Shown: positions 48,852 to 58,740 of the stretch, piece by piece
Layout: each line of letters opens with the position of its first letter
How positions within the stretch are numbered: the stretch's first letter is position 1
Origin: Arenicola marina
Taxonomy: Eukaryota; Annelida; Polychaeta; Arenicolidae
DNA: 64,000 nucleotides
Assembly: GCA_964019135.1 (NCBI GenBank)
Contig: OZ025248.1
Coordinates: forward strand, 71,368,119 to 71,432,118
Direction: 5' to 3'
Notes under the pieces: model-generated
Seen by the model: only the letters and a program-made list of their open reading frames with translations
What the model was told of the DNA's origin: nothing
Database searches by the model: none
Program-made: the position numbers and the translations under genes

Positions 48852-49072
48852 CTTAAAGGAGGAGAAGATGTGACCCTTTAACTCATACATAGGGAAAGGT
48901 ACTCATCTCTCAATTTTGGGGACTGCGACAGAAGCAAAGTCATGGTGCCCCTGTAACCTAAAATTAAAATTACGTTAGATAACCTTCATTCCCAAGATAA
49001 TCATCGTTTAATAAGATATTGGGTTCGAGAGATGACTTATTATTCTCTATTTTTAGTTGATTTGATAATGAC

Positions 49073-49167
49073 TGGTTTGAAAAATCGCCCCCGTGTAGAC
49101 TGCAGCGCACAGACATGAGAACACGCTGGCCAGACTAGTGCAGACTCCGCCATGGTGACATGGATTG
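49073..49167 (-). pseudogene. dead EGF exon D5
   Basis: As D3. Confidence 0.75.
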
Positions 49168-50272
49168 TCTCTACCCTCGAAAACTGAGGGTCTCTTCCAT
49201 CCCTTAACTTAGGGTACTGTCCCAACTTGGGTGTCTCCGTTTGCCTAATTTTGGATGTCTCCCTTCCCTTTAGTTAGGTGTCGACTCTCGCCTAAATTAG
49301 GTGTTTCCCCTCACCTAACTTTAAGTGTATACCCTCTTCAAACTTTGGGCGTCCTTCCTCCCCTAACTTGGGGTGTCTCTCCTTCCCTGACTTGGGAGTC
49401 TACCCTCCCTGCCCTAACTTGGGGTGGCTCCGCTTGCCTAACTTGGGGTGTCGCCACTCCCCTAACTTAGGTGTTTCCCCTCCCCTAACTTTAAGTGTAT
49501 CCCCTCCTCACACTTTGGGCGTCTCTCTTCCCCTAACTTGGGGTGTCTCTCCTTCCCTAACATGGGTGTCTCCCCTCCCTACTTTAACTTGGGTGTCTTT
49601 CCTGCCCTAATTTAGTGTCTCCCCTCCCCTAACTTTGATGTCTTCTCTCCCTAACTTAGGGTCTCTCCCCACCCAAAACTTAGGGTCCCTTCCATCTCTT
49701 AACTTGGGGTACAACCCCAACTTAGGGTGTCTCCCCTCTCTCTACTTGGGATATCTCCGCTTGCCTGACTTGGGGTGTCTTCCCTCCCCTAACTTATGGT
49801 GTCCCCCCTCCCCTAACGTTCGGTGTCTGCTCTCCCATAACTTCGCGGGTCTCCCCTACTCCAAAACTGTTCTTCTTCCTTCAAATTGATAGGGTTCTTC
49901 TCTGTAGTAGCGCAATGACCTGTCAACCACGCGGTAATGCAATTATAAAGACTGCGTTAAACTTGTTATACAGTTTATATTGGAGCATTGACCTTCAACC
50001 ACGCGGTAATATACTAATATAGACGTTACAAAACTGAAGTAGTTGTCTGCTTCATTTCTGTGAGTGCACCATCATATTTGTTTAATGTTCTGGGAAGGTT
50101 CGCTCGTAATATTCAAAAAAACATTGTCCGAATGTTTTCCGAATATTCCGCCAATATACCAAACAACATTCCCCGAATATTAAGAAAACTTTCCTGAAAA
50201 ACATTCCCGGAATGTTTTTTGGTAATACTGCCGTAACATTGGCGGAATATTCGGAGAGTATTATTTTGTTAC

Positions 50273-50398
50273 CTGGGTAGTCACTGATTTCACAAGTCGT
50301 CCCAGTGTAGCCTGCAGCGCACTGACATGAGAACCCGTTGACCAGACTGGTGCAGACTGCGCCATTTAGACACGGGTTGTCGTCGCATTCATCCATGC
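50273..50398 (-). CDS. EGF exon E57, 126-nt type
   Basis: As E53 and E55. Splice sites intact. Confidence 0.85.
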
Positions 50399-50607
50399 CT
50401 TAAAGGAGGAGAAGATGTGACCTTTTAACATCATAACTCATCTCTCAATTTTGGTGCCTTCGACAGAAGCAAAGGCATGGTGCCCCTGTAACCTAAAATT
50501 AAAATTACGTTAGATAATCTTCATTACCAAGATAATCATCGTTTAATGAGATATTGGGTTCGAGAGATGACTTATTATTCTCTATTTTTAGTTGATTTGA
50601 TACTGAC

Positions 50608-50702
50608 TGGTTTTAAAAATCGCCCCCGTGTAGACTACAGCGCACAGACATGAGAACCCGTCGACCAGACTAGTGCAGACTCCGCCATGGTGACATGGAT
50701 TG
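50608..50702 (-). pseudogene. dead EGF exon D6
   Basis: As D2, with an added change in the TGCAG core (CTACAGCGCACAG). Confidence 0.75.
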
Positions 50703-51838
50703 CCTCTCCCCTCGAAAACTTAGGGTTTCGTTCATCCCTTAACTTGGGGTACTGCCCCAATTTAGGGTGTCTCCGTTTGCCTAATTTTGGATGTCTCCCT
50801 TGCCTTAAATTACGTGTCGACTCTCGCCTAAACTAGGTGTTTCCCCTCACCTAACTTTAAGTGTATCCCCTCTTCAAACTTTGGGCGTCTCTCCTCCCCT
50901 AACTTGTGATGGCTCTCCTTCCCTGACTTGGGTGTCTTGATCCCTGCCCTAACTTGGGTGTCTCCCCTCCCCTAACTTTAAGTGCATGCCCTCCTCAAAC
51001 TTTGGACGTCTCTCCTTCCCTGACATGGGTGTCTCCCCTCCTTGCCTTAACTTGGGTGTCTTTCCTGCCCTAATTTAGTGTCTCCCCTCCCCTAACTTTG
51101 ATGTCTTCTCTCCCTAACTTAGAGTCTCTCCCCACCCAAAACTTAGGGTCTCTTCCATCTCTTAACTTGGGGTACAACCCCAACTTAGGGCGTCTCCCCT
51201 CTCTCTACTTGGGCTATCTCCCCTTGCCTGACTTGGGGTGTCTTCCCTCCCCTAACTTATGGTGTCTCCCCTCCCCTAACGTTCGGTGTCTGCTCTCCCA
51301 TAACTTAGCGGTCTCCCCTACTCCAAAACTGTTCTTCTTCCTTCAAATTGATAGGGTTCTTCTCTGTAGTAGCGCAATGACCTGTCAACCACGCGGTAAT
51401 GCGATTATAAAGACTGTGCTAAACTTGTTATACAGTTTGTATTGGCGCAATGGCCTGTCAACCACGCGGTAATGCAATTATAAAGACTGCGTTAAACTTG
51501 TTATGCAGTTTATATTGGAGCATTGACCTTCAACCACGCGGTAATATACTAATATAGACGTTACAAATCTTAAGCAGTTGTCTGCTTCATTTCTGTGATC
51601 GCCGCATCATATTTGTTTAATGTTCTGGGAAGGTTCGCTCGTAATCATCAAAAAAACATTCTCCGAATGTTTTCCGAATATTCCGCCAATGTTACGGGAA
51701 TATCACCAAAGAACATTCCCCGAATATTAAGAAAACTTTCCTGGAAAACATTCCCGGAATGTTTTTTTGTAATATTGCCGTAACATTGGCGGAATATTCG
51801 GAGAGTATTATTTTGTTACCTGGGTAGTCACTGATTTC
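50608..51838. repeat. composite 1.55-kb unit, copy 6, decayed
   Basis: The minisatellite is shorter and the CAACCACGCGGTAAT spacer is expanded to three copies (51370-51560). The foldback is at 51674-51801. The live exon is deleted except for its donor-side end (about 51820-51842), where TTTCACACGTAACC joins intron sequence. Confidence 0.82.
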
Positions 51839-51969
51839 ACACGTAACCTGTAACCTAAAATTAGAATTACGTTAGATGATCTTCATTACCAGGATAATCA
51901 TCGTTTTATAAGATACTGGGTTCGAGAGATGACTTATTAATCTCTATTTTCACTTGATTTAATACTGAC

Positions 51970-52083
51970 TGGTTTGACAAATCGCCCCAGTGTAGCCTGC
52001 AGCGCATAGGCATGAATATCCGTTGATCAGACTTGTGCAGACTCCGCCATTTTCACAAGGATTGAAGTCGCATTCGTCGATGT
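51970..52083 (-). CDS. EGF exon E58, diverged, canonical cbEGF start
   Basis: A full 114-nt exon with acceptor ATTTCAG and donor ACCA|GTCAGT. It reads [20 protein letters not shown] then GYSCLC...ICQT. The first codon is split as N|AC, so Asp or Asn at the first calcium ligand is possible, unlike the Ser of E1-E57. Probably close to the ancestral module of the array. Confidence 0.85.
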
Positions 52084-52229
52084 CTGAAATGAGGGGGGAA
52101 TGGTAATCTAATGTCTAAAATAAGGGACGTTGTGCATCTTTATTTTTAAGAATCGGCAGGACTATTATTCTCCGAAAAGCGTCATATGACACAATATATG
52201 TACAAAACTATGCAAATATCATAGCGTCA

Positions 52230-52550
52230 TCTCCAAAGATCAGCGATTACATCGTATATTGGGTCCCACTTGTCTAAAAATCTCCCTGGCTCTTCCCGAT
52301 GTTTCTGCCACTCTGCTCTCGAGCTCGAAATAGTATTTTATAAGCCGAATTATAGCCGTTAGCTTTGGCGTAACTCCTTTCCACTTACAAACATATATAT
52401 GGTATTTTGTAACAATAAAAACAAGATTAATCAGTTCTTTATGTGGTGAAGCTGCCCCCAACATAGCAGATATGAAGTTTCACTATGACACAATTCCAAA
52501 ACATATGTTCCATTGGTTTGTCATGCTGGTTACATACAAGACACTAACTA
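52230..52550 (-). mobile_element. LINE 3' tail inside the EGF locus
   Basis: The minus frames read CNQHDKPMEHMFWNCVIVK (zinc-ribbon-like end of the reverse-transcriptase protein) followed by NLVFIVTKYHIYVCKWKG and IIRLIKYYFELESRVAETSG. This is the C-terminal pattern shared with the LINE at 56334. It is strongly 5'-truncated and lies in an intron. Confidence 0.7.
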
Positions 52551-52565
52551 ATTCTGGCTCTTTCT

Positions 52566-52604
52566 GCATTTCCTCTATTTGTACATTCGTCAATGTCGGA
52601 AAAC
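52566..52604 (-). pseudogene. EGF exon stub
   Basis: Reads DIDECTNRG and then loses the EGF pattern and meets a stop. The expected acceptor is TTTTCCG instead of TTTTCAG. Remnant of an older module. Confidence 0.5.
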
Positions 52605-52659
52605 AGGCCAAGACAGCAAGGTTATAATGTATTAAGACACAAAAAGGCACACAACTCTA

Positions 52660-52806
52660 CAAATCAGATAGTATCATAGCTGGGACACGGACAATCTCAT
52701 AGTAGGACACTATCATGGCGGGGACACTATCAAAGCGCGAACAAAATCATATGGGGGCACTATCCTAGCGGGGATACTATCATAGCGTGGATGCTATCAT
52801 AGCGGT
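52660..52806. repeat. ~18-bp tandem repeat
   Basis: Seven to eight loose copies of GGGGACACTATCATAGC. It runs into the exon at 52804 exactly where its sixth cysteine should be. Confidence 0.65.
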
Positions 52807-52893
52807 TTTCGCCGCTGTACTCAGGCAGACACGTGCACGAGAACTCGCTGACGTCAGTGCAAGTTCCGCCATTGTAACACTTGCCAGGGTCCC
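52804..52893 (-). pseudogene. partial EGF exon of a different subtype
   Basis: Acceptor TTGGCAG, then DPGKCYNGGTCTDVSEFSCT, CLPEYSGEN. It has cysteines 2-5 and a C-x4-T-C O-fucose consensus that the main array lacks. Cysteine 1 is absent from the exon, and cysteine 6 and the donor are replaced by the 18-bp tandem repeat. Confidence 0.65.
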
Positions 52894-53788
52894 CTGCCAA
52901 GGGCAGAATTGAAAGGGAAATCAATGAGAGAATAAAGTCTAAAGATACGTTTCTTAAGAGAAAATCGCAGAGGAAAAAAAAGCTCCGGGGTTAAAGATCC
53001 CTATTGATGAAGGACACTGCGCTACGGGAGCGGGTGACGGCGTACAAGTGCGTGAAACTAAAGTCCAGCAGATATGGACAGGTTTCTAGTTTTGTGATGA
53101 ATTCACCTGCAAAAATGGGCGTCCCTGATCAAATAATGTATTTTGCAGCCGTGAACTGTTTAACATGTTTAATGCCTTCATCATTCACTGGGTAACGAGC
53201 TTTGGAGTGTCTACTGACTAACCATCTAAACTTACGTTAGGAACATTAAGCCAATGACTGGATTGCGGTGGGTTATCGGACCGCTACCGTGACGTCATCA
53301 TCAGCTGCAATGCGCCACCTCTATGACTGGGGCGTTCAATCGATGATTACGTTATCAGATTTATCAAAAAAACGTGCTACTGGGGACGAACTTTGGTTTC
53401 ATACTTTCAATCAAAACTCATTCATCGCTGGTCTTGGTTTTCCCTTTAAGTGAGAATTATGTGCTTAAGACTGGTGGAACTGGGCGAAGCAGCGCATACC
53501 ACAGAAGTAACGGTGCCAGCTAGGACCGTTGGTCTTTAGCATGCTTAACAACAAGCAGGATATGTTATGGCACTGTTGCAAATTATATTTTCAAAATGTA
53601 CGTGCACAGAACTATGCCAATCAATCACTTTTTATAATCCAATGACAAATTGCCTAACAGAAAAACAAAATCCTATATATAAACTTAACTGTAGTTTTGA
53701 AAATACTATTTCAACAAGTTTAAGAAAAGTGTCTTTATGTTACTATATGCGCGCATCATGTAAGTGATATTGTAGATATATTATTTTA
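52894..53788. other. non-coding stretch
   Basis: No exon with splice support is seen between the partial EGF exon and the LU exons. The small open frames at 53004, 53268 and 53567 are not recognised. Confidence 0.35.
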
Positions 53789-53935
53789 AACCGTCGTTGC
53801 GTTATAATGCGTGGTGGTTTGTAAGCCCCAGAAGTACCACATAACCTCCAGTGCGCCCTGAAGTGTTTCTATAAATAGCAAAACCTGCGACACGGCACAT
53901 CGCATGAACACGTAGTCCAAGTTTTGCGGTTTAAA
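53789..53935 (+). mobile_element. CCGYCGTTG MITE-like element, copy 1
   Basis: Starts AAACCGTCGTTGCGTTATAA and shares TTTGTAAGCCCC, GCGCCCTGAAG and TTTCTATAAA in order with the reverse complement of the copy at 55199. It lies at the 3' edge of LU exon 4. Confidence 0.6.
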
Positions 53936-54152
53936 TGATATAAAGGTGATTCGTACAGACGAAGGGCTCCATTGCCTGGTAGTTGCAGAAGCTGTCCTGG
54001 CAGCAATAGGAACAAGATGGCGCCGGCAGCCAGTCGCAGTTGGCATTGTCTGCAGAGATCGCCTCACACACCGTGCTTGACTGACAGGACTTGGATACAA
54101 GCCGCACCGTGTCCGGGTAGTTGTCGTGGGAGGCGTACGTCGTCTGACACAC
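53931..54152 (-). CDS. LU-domain exon 4 (C-terminal half)
   Basis: Acceptor CACTTCAG, then GTG TGT CAG ACG (V-C-Q-T), phase 0, matching exon 3. The residues hold the second half of a three-finger fold: KSCQSSTVC, then SCSYCCQDSFCN, the CC-x4-CN signature of Ly6/uPAR domains. The frame runs to a stop at 53931, which would finish a 222-residue secreted protein. There is no hydrophobic GPI-type tail. If the gene instead continues into the EGF array, the donor is not obvious (a GC donor at CAG|GCAATG or a weak GT at CT|GTACGA), so the 3' limit is uncertain. Confidence 0.72.
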   Translation of the reverse strand: MCQTTYASHDNYPDTVRLVSKSCQSSTVCEAISADNANCDWLPAPSCSYCCQDSFCNYQAMEPFVCTNHLYII

Positions 54153-54207
54153 CTGAAGTGTGAAATGTCAAACTGCCGGGTCAAAGGATGAAAACTAGTT
54201 GTAGAGA

Positions 54208-54345
54208 TCCTTAAAACCGCCGTTGCATTGTAATACATAACGGTTTGCCAGCTCTCTTGTAAGTGCTTTCCGGGGCCTGCGACTGCATACCGTATGAATA
54301 CGCAACGGCGGTTCTGCGGTAGCCTAGGTAGTCTGGCGGTTTAAA
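54208..54345 (+). mobile_element. CCGCCGTTG MITE-like element, copy 2
   Basis: AAAACCGCCGTTGCATTG at the left and ACGCAACGGCGGTT (54298-54313) at the right form terminal inverted repeats. It sits in the intron between LU exons 3 and 4. Confidence 0.65.
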
Positions 54346-54942
54346 GGATATGTAACATGCGGAAAGGTGTACATATGTGGGGGAGAGAAAGGATGAGGGT
54401 TTGGCTAGCGCAAGTTCTATGGCGGTTTACAGCCATAGAACTAGGGTTTCGTATGCTTGGTAGTGAGGAGGGTGTATGCCGTGCTACCTTGTGGGAGAAA
54501 AGAGGCTGCTGTTGGATGTTTTGCAGGAAGGCGCCATTCCTACTCCCCCGGCCAAGGAAACGTATGCGACGTGCTGGAGACGTTTGGTAATAAAACATGT
54601 GTGTGACCTATTCCATCTGCACTCAGCGCCTTCCTCATATTGAGAAAAGAACAATATTTGGCAAGAAGGACAGAGCCCCACATGGCATCTTTAACCACAT
54701 AATATCGATTCCTCTGGCGAGCTAGAGACACATGACGCCATCAAGGTGTAAAGTCACCAGACGCCCCCAGCAAATGATGATGTATTCATGGTACTTGTAT
54801 GTTTATGTTCAAGATGAAAAACCGACTTTTACATCATAACGATGCATTCAAATTTCACGTAGCTTTAAAAGTCTTCATTCGCCATGCCGGCATCTTTGCA
54901 TCATATTTGAAGGTTTGAATTAGGATATTTAAAACCGTTTAC

Positions 54943-55043
54943 CTCGTCGGCAGCACAGTCCACGACACTTCCGGTCACGAAGTTACATTCGTAATTAGAC
55001 GAACTATTGCTACAGGAGAAACACCGCAGACCCGTCACAACGC
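54943..55043 (-). CDS. LU-domain exon 3 (N-terminal half)
   Basis: Acceptor CGCTTTCAG|GC (phase 1) and donor GACGAG|GTAAAC (phase 0), 101 nt. It reads VVTGLRCFSCSNSSSNYECN, then FVTGSVVDCAADE. LRCFSC is the typical start of a Ly6/uPAR domain. N-S-S is a potential N-glycosylation site. Its phases match exon 2 and exon 4. Confidence 0.78.
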
Positions 55044-55198
55044 CTGAAAGCGGGAAAACACGAAGGAAATTGCAATAAAAGCTAGGACAAAAAAAGGCTT
55101 CAACTTCGAAATTATACAAATGAACCTGTACCATTAAGACCTGTTTACGCGGTCTGCAGTTACCGGCTCCGGGGGGCCAGACATAGGATTACCCTAGA

Positions 55199-55332
55199 AC
55201 CGCCGTTGCGTGTTCATGGATCATGGATATGTGCAGGACATCCTTTTATAGAAACGCTTCAGCGCGCACCAGCGGTTCTAGTGTGCTCAGGGGGCCTACA
55301 AACAATACTCATTACAGCACAACGGCGGTTCA
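55199..55332 (-). mobile_element. CCGCCGTTG MITE-like element, copy 3
   Basis: AACCGCCGTTGCGT at the left and CACAACGGCGGTT at the right are near-perfect terminal inverted repeats. The inside aligns, in reverse, with copy 1. It lies in the intron between LU-gene exons 2 and 3. Confidence 0.7.
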
Positions 55333-55367
55333 AAGAATTTCTATATCGCCACAATATACTGACGTAC

Positions 55368-55598
55368 CTGGGCAGCAGATTTCGTCCCGGTGGGTTACTG
55401 TGCCATCGCCATTCTCCACACAGAACGATACTTTCGAGTTCCCCAGCATGTATGGAACCTCGCCTCCCATCCATCGCTGGCACTCCTCTCGGTACGTCAG
55501 TTCAAAGAGATCAGGGGGCTGGCCAATGACAGTCCCGCAGTCACTGCTTGTCGCCGTCATGAGGGGGCCGTATATATGTGTCTCGTTCGCCGCGCAAC
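55368..55598 (-). CDS. LU-gene exon 2, six-cysteine segment
   Basis: 231 nt, phase 1-1: acceptor CCCTACAAG|GT, donor TGCCCAG|GTACGT. It encodes a 76-residue stretch (CAANETHIYGPLMTATSSDC ... DEICCPG) with six cysteines and an N-E-T glycosylation site. I do not recognise the domain. It joins exon 1 as Ser and exon 3 as Gly without breaking frame. Confidence 0.7.
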
Positions 55599-55911
55599 CT
55601 TGTAGGGCGGGGGGGGGGGGGGGGGTAGGATTTTGTATTTGTGGTATGATCAAGTTCATGTTTTAGAGGGGTTCAGACATGGTCCCCAAAATGACCGACT
55701 CTGACCATTGCCTGTGAGGGTATTAAAGAATTAAGGATTGTTTTGTTGTACTAACAGACTTTTTTTCTTTATTATATTATTTCTCTTGGAATCTAGTACA
55801 GAGGCATTATCGTCGGCTGAATACAATCTCTGCAATCACTACATGGAAGCCCAAGTTAGATTTCATCGTCGTCAGAACTCGATGCGAAGAATGACGTATA
55901 TCTTGACTTAC

Positions 55912-56026
55912 TTAGACTTGTCGATCGTCTGAAGCGTCTGACTAAGTCAGCTCCCTGGGTCACGTGACCGGCGATGATGCCGCATAACATCACAACATAA
56001 AGCAGGAAGTGGGTATTGACCGCCAT
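55912..56026 (-). CDS. LU-gene exon 1, signal peptide
   Basis: ATG at 56026 in good context (CAAAATGGCG) opens MAVNTHFLLYVVMLCGIIAG HVTQGAD: a clear secretory signal peptide with likely cleavage after GHVTQGA. A basic stretch (RRFRRS) follows, then a strong donor CTAA|GTAAGT in phase 1. Exons 1-4 add up to 669 nt (223 codons with stop), an independent check that the phases fit. It is too short to stand out as an open frame on its own. Confidence 0.75.
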
Positions 56027-56333
56027 TTTGAATGTGACGGTTCTAAATATAAAAACAAAGATTTACGAAAGAGAGTTGAGCTTTGTTGATTTGTGCTACA
56101 ATATTGCACACATATATGCATGTTCATATCCGTTGTACGAATAATTAATGCGTTATTTACGTTTAATTCACATTTATTTCATTCTAAAAGTTATGTTTTC
56201 GAGCACTCACATATTTTGCAAGAAAAAACACGTAAATAGGACTAATTGAGAGTGATTCATTTTAAGTGAAACTATAAAGATAAAAAAATTGTGAAAAATA
56301 TATATAGATACCTATTTAACTTGACAAAAAAAA
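56027..56333. other. 5' flank of the LU gene
   Basis: AT-rich. It should contain the promoter or 5' UTR of the LU gene and, at its right end, the 3' end of the LINE. No clear TATA box is placed. Confidence 0.35.
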
Positions 56334-58740
56334 TTATATTAAGGATTTACCCCATTTTTTAATCATGCTTTTCTGTTTTTCATTGTCTTTGGAATTATGG
56401 TATTCTAAACAAATATAACTCTTGATAACCCTTATGCAACTGGTCAATATAAGTCTTTTGCCAGTACATCTGGCCACATATATGTATCTCTTGACTATTA
56501 ATATAATTATATTTAGAAGATCTTCATTGGTTACGTTAAAAACCCCTAACATTATGTCTTTTGCTGAGAACATAGTTATGTCTCTAATATTAGCTTGATT
56601 GCGTAACCAGTTATACAAATTCGTCCACAGTATTCTCACCTCGTCACATTCCACGAATAAATGGTCTAAAGTTTCCGGATGTTTTTCACAAAAGTTGCAT
56701 AAATTGTTCTCTATAATGTTACAGCGCTTTAGAAATACATTAGTCACTATTCTGTGTATAATGGCAAACTGAAAACTCCGAAGCTTTTCATTGATGGTTA
56801 CCAGATATGGTAATTTATATATCACGCTCCATTTATCTCTGAGTATAGTCGGGCCTAGTATTTCGCTCCACTTACGCTCGTTATTACAACTAAATTGCAG
56901 ACTAATAACCAACTTTTTATATACATAGTTGCATACTTTTTTGATCGATAATAATTCTTCTAAATGTAAACACGTAACAGAGTCTAATTTTCGTCCTTCC
57001 TGACGACACATCTTCACCCATTTTTTGGGGATGGAAAATACTAACGTATAGTTCTCCGCAAAATTGAGAATATTGCCAAATGTTTTTAGAAATCTATATC
57101 TCAACCATGATCTAAACACATCAGCCCAAAAAGGATTTTTAATTTGTGTAAATCTTTTTAGAGACTTTAAGTCTAACTCCCAACATAGGTTTTTGTCGTC
57201 GCATATTGTGCTACAAAACAACTGTTGCCAAGACCCAGTACATTTTACCAATCTGTCAATCCATGACTATATGAGTAAGATTAAGGCCACCTCGATCGAC
57301 CGTTTGAGATAGCCTATTCAAAGATAACTTTGGCTTCTTATTGTTCCATATAAACTTTCGTATACATTTGTTGATGTTATCAATGTAGACCTTATCAGGT
57401 GATGGTAAGGAAGACATAACGTGGATTAACTTTGGTAGAGCAATGGATCTCACAACAGTCGCTCTGCCTCTTACAGACAGTTTACGTTTGCCATATGCTT
57501 TTAAAATGTTTTCAAAATCCGTCAGTTTCTGATCGTAATTTAAAGAAACAATCTTTGGTAAATCAACATTAAATTTAATTCCAAGTAGGGTGAATTCACT
57601 GAACCATTCCAAGGGCAAATCAGGGCAACGAGATTTGTCAGTGGGTCTCGATATACCAATAGTTACTGCCTTTGTCTTGTCAATATTAACACATAGACCA
57701 GTACAGTAAGAAAATAACTCCAGGATTTTTAAAGATCTTCTAAGTGATAATTCATTATTCTCAGGTAGTAAAAATGTGTCGTCTGGGTACTGACCTATAA
57801 TATACTCTTTCCCATCGACGTAGATTCCTTTAATGGATTTATCTGCCTTAATGGCATCAGCCAGGGGTTCTATTGCCAGAATGAATATATAAGGGGATAA
57901 AGGGTCTCCCTGTCTGCAACCTCTACCTAGCGTAAAACCTTCCGAAATATGACCATTATTTATAACATAACTTATAGGCTCTTGATAAATTAGTTTCAAC
58001 CAATGAGTAATGATTCGCCGAAGTCATAGTATTTCAGTAATTCCATCACGTACTTCCACTTTAAGGTATCGAAAGCTTTCTCGAAATCGACCAGTAATAA
58101 CAGACCAGATTTATTATTATCGATAAGGTATTGCATCATGTCGAACAGTAATCGTGTATTTTCCCCAATAAATCGGTCCTTCAAAAAACCCTTTTGATCT
58201 TGAATTATAATATCAGGTAAGATATTACACAGTCTACGGGCAAGTACTCCAGCTAAGATCTTGTAATCGGCGTTCAATAACGAAATTGGTCGCCAAACAT
58301 CAAACCTTTGATTTTAGCGGCACGTATTTGTTCCAATTCTGATTTTAATGCCTCTAATTGGTCCGGATATCGTACCTCTGCGGCGCTCTCCATTACCTCA
58401 ATCTTTTGGTTCAACTCGGTTTCTTGTTTTAATAACATTTTCTTTTTGTAGCTAGAATAACTAATAGTTTTACCCCGCAAATCTAACTTTAACACTTCGA
58501 ACAATGCTTGATCGTTTATAAAAGTTCCCCGGTACCTATTCACTGTTTCATTTATACAAGTTCGTACTAATTTGCAATATTCTTGATCTCTCAGAAGTGT
58601 GTTGTTGAATATCCAATACCCTTTCCCCCTTTGAGCATAATAAAAATCCATATCTATCAGAACGAGCGAATGGTCCGTCCTGTAGCCCGACATTATATCT
58701 GTCCGCGAAACTATCTTAAAATTCACATATAGCGTAAATA
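56334..58740 (-). mobile_element. LINE (Tx1/L1-like), 5'-truncated and broken
   Basis: In minus-strand order: the end of the endonuclease with linker (58726-58274; SGYRTDHSLVL, RGKGYWIFNNTLLRD), reverse transcriptase (58277-57256; WRPISLLNADYKIL, DFEKAFDT, CRQGDPLSPYIF), and the C-terminal part with a zinc-ribbon-like CNFCEKHPETLDHLFVEC (57251-56334). The frame is broken three times. The sequence passes directly from the post-endonuclease linker to WRPISLL, so an internal piece of roughly the linker and RT start is deleted. The catalytic YADD box reads YPDD. It cannot be active. Confidence 0.9.

Larger units (their letters stand above)
49073..50398. repeat. composite 1.55-kb unit, copy 5
   Basis: Foldback at 50139-50254, shortened by about 12 bp in the left arm. 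Copy 1/3 subfamily. Confidence 0.88.
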
